A stretch of 64,000 bases of DNA, taken from Albifimbria verrucaria (lineage: Eukaryota; Ascomycota; Sordariomycetes; Hypocreales; Stachybotryaceae). Location of the stretch: the NCBI GenBank assembly GCA_020081605.1, contig JAHREC010000009.1, positions 4,526,001 to 4,590,000 on the forward strand. Direction: 5' to 3'. This document shows, one piece after another, positions 58,581-64,000 of the stretch (position 1 is the first letter of the stretch; every line of letters begins with the position of its first letter). Made by a program: the position numbers and the translations under genes. The notes under the pieces were generated by a model. That model saw nothing but the letters and a program-made list of their open reading frames with translations. It was not told the origin of the DNA and searched no databases.

Positions 58581-59836
58581 GCTATGTTAAAGTCTGTCTT
58601 CAAGTATCTCAAATTCTTTGGTCCGTATGTCTACTAGGCCCGTGATACCATGCGGGTGTCGTTTGGCGGACTGAAGCACATGCAAGCTACATCTTTGCAA
58701 CGAGAGCAGGAGTGGCGTCGTTCTGTTTTGCAACCAGGTGGGTGTATTCCATCTGGCTCGGTGTAACACAATAATTGTTGAATGGTTGTTGGGGTAATTC
58801 GAGTAGAAGACGAAGAATCAGTAATATAGTGATGCCAGCTGTGGCTCTAGCTTGTACAGGGTGTGTAGGCGATTGTGTGAGATCTTTTTCACGCTGGTAA
58901 AGGAATAATAATAATAACACAGATCCCAGATTGTATGCTTGACTGGAAGCAATAACGTTGTGACTCTCAGTGTTTCGGCCCTTGTTTCTGGTTACGAGGA
59001 GAGAAGTTGACGTATCGATATGGAAAGGTTGATGTTGAGAGCACGGTATAGTTACAAATCATAATAACATAGTATATTTTGGTCCACATCGCACTTGATG
59101 GTTTAACCAAGCTACGGTTAATCAGCTCTTTTAATCTGCCTATATCGCGAGTTGGCTGGTTCAACATGGCGTGGGTCATAACTGTATAGTGCTTCTTGTA
59201 CGTTTTTGTTGGCAGTGGTAGTGAACAGCTGTGTGGCTACGGATGGCAGGCTTTCATATGTGGTTCATTCGTGTTTCGTCAGGAAAACAATCGAAAATTC
59301 ACAGATCTCCATCAGCAAGTTCATCGACGTTTTTCAATCGTGCGAGTAAGAAAAGAAAAGAAAAAGAAAGTCGTCCATACCAAGCACTATTCGTGAATAT
59401 GTCACCATATAAAGACTGGTTCAGGACAAAACGAAGGGAGCGCAGCGCCATGTGTCAGCCAGCCAGGGCCACAGGGTGCAGGTACCTGTACTTGGAGTGA
59501 CTTCAGGCGCCTTGCACGCGTGTCCAGGGAGGCAACAAGGCCGAGGCGTCGCTGTAGAGTCCGCAACCGGGCGCTAAAACCACCCTGAGGTTCCAGGCCC
59601 TGCCCAGAACCAGCACGGTATTTTCAGCGCATCCCAGGAAATTGCGAGGTCGACGCGCCCTCCATCCGCGATCTGAGGGGAAAACCATCGGGTCAACCTG
59701 CGCCAGAGCCAGTCTGGGGAGGTGAAGAAAACATCATCACGAAAAAAAATCGTTGTCGCTGGAACAGAAACGCCCGTCCCCGAAGGAGGCACCCTCATCG
59801 GCGACAAAACCATGCCAGGTCTCTTCACTCTCGCCA
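58581..59836. other. Intergenic before SAS4, no gene seen
   Basis: About 1.25 kb. The right part is GC-richer and acts as promoter and leader of the SAS4 gene. Open frames are short. Nothing recognised. Confidence 0.5.
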
Positions 59837-60142
59837 ATGGCCTCCGTCACCCGCTCCACCCGGCGAGCTGAGGGCCTTCATCCCCATCACGTAAATACAA
59901 ACTCTGCCGTGTCGCGAGGCGGAGCGCTCTACCACCACCACCAGGACGCTCGCTCCAAGCGAGGCCTCGATGTTGCCGACCGCGACTTCGATGCCATAAA
60001 GCCAAAGAAAACGCGCATCGCCGTCGAAATCCTCGCCAAGCCCTCGTCGTCGCCATTTTCCACCGAAGGCGTCAAGTTTGCCCCTCCGAGACCGAGACCG
60101 GTTGTGGCGACGACGAACGCACCACCTCCACAGCAACACCAC

Positions 60143-60176
<34 letters not shown>

Positions 60177-61610
60177 GACAGCAGAAACCTTCTCTTCCTG
60201 TTCCCGCGCCGCCGCCGCCACCTCCACAACAACACCACCACCAGCAGCTCGTAATACAGCCCGTGCAGCCTGCGCCGCAATCCCAAACCCCTGCTCCCAC
60301 GCAGGATCCGAACCTTACAAAGCACCAGGCCAAAGTTATCAATGGCATTAAACATGAACTCGATCGGCTACAACCTCAGCCCGAAGATACAAAGGAGCGT
60401 GGTCGCAAGCTTCGGTCGCAGGAGGCAACTCGTTTCAAGAGCGAGCTATCGGCCTATTTCCCCGACTACGATGAAGTAATTGGGAATGACCCCAAAGAAC
60501 AACGTACGTGGACCAAATCAGGCGCGAAAAATTCCCATCGTTGCCATAACCTTTGCGCATGCGTTGCTTCACAAGTCTAATCAATTGCAGATCTTTTAAA
60601 TCTCGATACACCAATCGTCCTGATTGACTCGAGTTATCGACGCGCCGCCCCCACGCCCCAGCAAGGTGTTACACAGGGGCCACTTACCACTGCACCCCGC
60701 CCGTATATTGGCGAATTCCTGTACGAGGTTACGGTGATGCCTTATTCTCCGATGTGTACGATGCACAGCGGATCGACTTTGGTTTCCTCGAGGCGCAGTA
60801 CAAGAATAAGACACTGGGCGATCCTTTACCCGACAACCTCTTCGAGCCAGTGCACAAGCGTGCTGAGAGGCTGGAGCGATCTATTCGCAACACAGAAAAA
60901 GGTCGTGCCCAGCATGAGAAGGACCAAATCATTCGTCTTCTTGATGGCTTGCAGGGTCATGACTGGTTGAGGTTAATGGAGTCAACGGCGTGACAGAAAC
61001 ACGCAAGAAGACGTTTGAACCTGCACGGGATTATTTTATCAAAGGCTGCCAAACCATTCTTGACAAGTTCCGCAACTGGAGCTTGGAGGAGAAGCGCCGT
61101 AAGTTAGAAAAGGAGAAAGCCCTCGCAGAACAGGCTGGGGATACATCCTCGTCTGGTAGTAGAAGCAGTTCTCGTGACGCCGAAGATGAGGACGAGGACG
61201 AAGCAGAGGGTGAGGCAACGGAAGGGACCAATGAAGAGGCTGTTCCTCGCGATGACACGAGCGACGCTTCGTCTCCGGCCAAGCAGCTCCGTGAGGAAGC
61301 GATGGCAAGATCCAAGTTGGCATCCAAGGGCTCGAAGAAGGGCACAGCAGCTCCTCGGTCAAAACCACCCAAGCCGCCGAAACCGCCTGAGCCACCCAAG
61401 GAATTCAAGTCGTTCTTCAGCAAGAAGCACGAACGAGACGGAGCGCTAAATCGGCACCGTCGAGCAGGAAGAAAAGTGCTAGCTTGGGGACATGCGATTC
61501 CTGATATGGACGAGATGGACTTTGAGCTACCGGAAGAGTACCGCGACGGAGATACCCTCAAGACGCGCGCGAGGCAGAAGCGCAGGGAGCGGCGTAATCA
61601 CCGGGGCTAA
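59837..61610 (+). CDS. sas4: SAS4-domain protein (something about silencing 4)
   Basis: Subunit type of the SAS histone acetyltransferase complex, which acetylates H4K16 in yeast; filamentous homologues are less studied. Start at 59837 (MASVTRSTRRAEGLH). N-terminus basic, with a KPKKTR nuclear signal, poly-Gln and Pro runs. Intron 60504-60590 (GTACGT donor, TCTAAT branch, TGCAG acceptor). The SAS4 domain follows: YGDALFSDVYDAQRIDFGFLEAQYKNK, NLFEPVHKRAERLERSIRNTEKGRAQHEKDQIIRLLDGLQGHDWL, then RDYFIKGCQTILDKFRNW. A charged acidic tail ends RRERRNHRG. One C is missing near 60724 and one G near 60980. Restored, exactly 562 aa. Confidence 0.9.
60146..60175 (+). repeat. (CAG)10 encoding poly-Gln in SAS4
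   Basis: Ten perfect CAG codons inside the N-terminal disordered region of the SAS4 gene, flanked by CAACAG and AGACAGCAG. Length likely varies between strains. Confidence 0.9.
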
Positions 61611-62571
61611 GCCGGCCTCGTACTTTGGTTTCAAAGGCGTGAGCAGAGGCGTGTAAGGATACAGGGTCATGGATGGCGCGGCGTTCAGCGAGTTTGTTGA
61701 TTTCTGTGGCATTTAATTTGAAGGCGGAGTGGAAAGGGGAGAATGGGTGGAGGACTTGTGCGATATGGTAGCTTGTGTTATAGTATAGGAGATGCACTTT
61801 GCGTGTTGCGAATACCATGGCTTTGATATGTCGACCTCGGTACTCTTGTTTCTGGTATCATGATGTATAGAATGTGGGAGACAGTAATACCTACCTTAGT
61901 AGATATTAAGCAAGGTAGGTATGTTAGGTATACTGCATACAAAATCACCATATATTATTTATTGACTGAGAGTGGGCGGTTGCCATCGTGGTGAAAGATA
62001 CATAGAGGTACGGAACGTCACTTACTGTTCTGCCATGCTACGTGGTATCTATCAGGTACCTCTTTACAAGGCTCCTGCAATCACCCAACGTCACAGATTG
62101 GAGGTTGGAGATTGGAGAGCGCAGGACGTGGTTGGCCCGTGCGCTGCAGCTTTGGGACCCAGAACGCGCGCCTGCCAGAGCTTCACTGCCAGGCATCGTA
62201 TCGTGATTTGGCCTGGAGACTCCCATCTTGCCTTCTTCACAAGGGTCCAAGGGGCAAACTTGGGGCGCCGGCTTGCTGCGCATTCATCGCCCTTCACCAG
62301 CGCTCGCTTGACTGTTGCGTTTCTCCTTTCCGAGCCTCTCTTCTGCCTGTCACGTCCCGCCCGCGACGACCCTGCTGGCCTCGACGACATACTTTTGCCA
62401 TGACTGCGACCGGACAACCTTGTCCAACTCAATAACGGGCATCCTCTGCGGTGGCGCGTGGTTCTGCTTCTTCTTCATTCTCTCGATGCACCGTTGGTGA
62501 GGCACCTGGGTTCATCGGCGGCGCACCACGTTGCCATCTCCTAAGCAACTGCTTCGCTTCATCTCGACACC
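61611..62571. other. Intergenic before TAF2, no gene seen
   Basis: About 960 bases with a TACCTACCTTAGTAGATATTAAGCAAGGTAGG inverted stretch near 61890 (short TACCTACC/GGTAGG arms). Serves as SAS4 3' region and TAF2 promoter. Confidence 0.5.
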
Positions 62572-64000
62572 ATGGCCCACGTCAACGACGAGCCGGTCGA
62601 CGTGCACCCGCTCCTCGACGGCGCCGACGACCTGCCGCCTATCGAGGATCCCCCATTCTCGAGTACTTCATCATAAAGCAGGAAGTCAATCTCGAGGTCA
62701 ACTTTCGCGACAAGCGTATCGATGGGACAACCAACATCTTCCTGGTAAGCTTCAGCGATAGGGTCGAGGAGGTCCTTCTCGATGCCGCCCACTGCGAGAT
62801 CGACACCGCCAACATCACCATCACCGAGCTGCGCGAGGTCAACGGCGACGTTATCGAGGGCCAGCCGCGCGCTGCCGTTGCCGAGTACGCTGATCCCTAC
62901 AAGAAGCTATCACGACCCGATGGATGGAACTGGCGCGCCGAGCACCACGACCTGCGCCGCATACGTGCCCGCTCTGTATTTCATAGCCGCAAGACCGATG
63001 TGCCCGCCGAAAATAGAGAATTCGAGGGTTGTACACCGGTCTACGGCTCACTCAGGGTCAACCTGCGTGGCAAAGGCGAGCAGGAGCGGACGAAACTGAT
63101 TATCCGCAAGTCGACGTCGACTCTGGATGGTGGCGATAAATCACACAAGCAATTCAAGATTACCATTCCATTCACCAACAAGAACCCTCGCGATGGCTTG
63201 CATTTCGTCGGCGTCGACCATCTGGATAGCCGGTACACGCACATGTACACGAGACACTCCATCCAGCCGGGCACGGCTTCCTGCATCTTTCCTTGCATCG
63301 ATGACCACGGTTCGCGATGCGACTGGAGAATCTCTATCAAGTATCCAAAGACGCTCGGCGATGCTCTCCAGCAAGCTTTGGCAACGCAGCAGAATGATGA
63401 TAGAATGCAGATTGATGGGCAAGACCGACCGCTCCATCTCGCTGAGGAAGACAAGCTCAGAGAAATGTATGTTGTTTGCTCAGGCTTTCTCATGGAAGAG
63501 ACTGTAGACCCTGAGGACGACCACAAGAAGATTATGGTGTTCGAGCCAGAGAAGAAGGTCTCGGTGCAGAAACTGGGTTTCGCCGTGGGGCCTTTTGAGC
63601 ACATCGACTTGTCCTCGGAGTTTCGAACAGAAGAGGACGAGGTCAAGCTGGGCATGAGTGCGCTAAAAGTCCATGCCTACTGCTTGCCACATCGAGCAGA
63701 CTGGGTTCGCAACACGGCGGCGGCACTGACGATGGCTGCTGACTATTTGACCTACACATTCGCAAAGTACCCTTTTGGCAACTTCAAGATTATCTTTTAG
63801 ACGACATGCTCGAGGATACTGTGGCTCTACATTCTCTGGCATTTATTAGCAATCGTCTTCTCTTCCCAGAAGATGTTTTCGACACTGAGATAGAAGTCAC
63901 GAGGAAAATTGTCTACACATTGGCCTCACAGTGGATTGGAATCAACATGATACCTAACACTCGCAATGATCTCTGGCTGGTTATCGGTATCGCCCACTAC
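62572..64000 (+). CDS. taf2: TFIID subunit TAF2, 5' part
   Basis: Core promoter-binding subunit of general transcription factor TFIID, related to M1 aminopeptidases but without catalytic function in the family. Start at 62572 (MAHVNDEPVDVHPLLDG). The aminopeptidase-like N-terminal domain follows: ILEYFIIKQEVNLEVNFRDKRIDGTTNIFLV, THMYTRHSIQPGTASCIFPCIDDHGSRCDW, KVSVQKLGFAVGPFEH, then after the break near 63797 DDMLEDTVALHSLAFISNRLLFPEDVFD and ASQWIGINMIPNTRNDLWLVIGIAHY. One C is missing near 62650 and one T near 63796. In M1 enzymes HExxH-E would be expected; here the corresponding region has ASQWIGINMI, as in TAF2. The gene runs past the window end. Confidence 0.93.

Noticed and set aside
59825..60355. 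Minus-strand frame opposite SAS4 with Leu and Gly runs
   Set aside because: It is the complement of the CAG and proline-codon runs in the SAS4 N-terminus.
1..64000. CRISPR arrays, tRNA or rRNA genes, bacterial operons
   Set aside because: None seen; spliced genes and eukaryotic families rule out a prokaryotic reading, and no convincing tRNA B-box with an acceptor stem was found by eye.

Overview
This window looks like nuclear DNA of a filamentous ascomycete (Pezizomycotina, probably Sordariomycetes and most likely Hypocreales; the order is an inference). The basis is short 46-112 bp introns with GTRNGT-type donors and CTRAC-type branch sites, compact genes on both strands, and families such as Swc3, SAS4, Rcf1, Rtc5, DUF7707 and TLDc proteins with fungal architecture. 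No tRNA, rRNA or CRISPR array was seen.

Layout. 0.6-2.0 kb: a secreted Asn/Gly-repeat protein. 3.1-8.3 kb: a decayed multi-exon locus followed by an apparently complete paralogue of unknown function. 9.2-15.4 kb: a ZZ-finger/EF-hand membrane protein, the respiratory supercomplex factor Rcf1 and the TLDc protein Rtc5. 15.9-18.6 kb: two divergent secreted proteins of unknown function. 19.3-20.9 kb: a degraded coding relic. 21.3-39.2 kb: a core block with Swc3 (SWR1 complex), an ABHD-type hydrolase, N-myristoyltransferase, a second alpha/beta hydrolase, ribophorin II/Swp1, an arylamine N-acetyltransferase, a glutaminyl-cyclase-like M28 protein, a CDP-alcohol phosphotransferase and a DUF7707 GPI-type protein. 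39.2-51.7 kb: a gene-poor accessory stretch whose main content is a duplicated two-gene module, an unknown basic/coiled protein (X) divergent from an F-box protein. 51.7-55.2 kb: Ypt35-like PX protein and an IQ-motif protein. 55.4-59.8 kb: a second AT-richer accessory stretch with a NADAR-domain gene and an unknown family. 59.8-64.0 kb: SAS4 and the 5' two thirds or less of TAF2, cut by the window edge.

The most pervasive property is technical. At least 22 of 24 confident genes, including essential ones (NMT, TAF2, Swp1), are broken by apparent single-base losses, nearly all in G/C or A/T homopolymers. For most genes restoring one base per site (two at one site) closes every exon phase exactly. 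I therefore read these as assembly or basecalling errors, and give gene spans across them. True decay is seen only in the accessory stretches: an in-frame stop at 4532, a 5'-truncated X copy at 46.8-47.1 kb, and mixed frames in F-box copy B. One in-frame TGA in the phosphotransferase (35984-35982) is a substitution and not an indel, so it stands apart.

Functionally the core genes are housekeeping: chromatin and transcription (Swc3, SAS4, TAF2), protein lipidation and glycosylation (NMT, Swp1), phospholipid synthesis, mitochondrial respiration (Rcf1), V-ATPase-linked TLDc function (Rtc5) and endosomal sorting (PX). There is no biosynthetic cluster.
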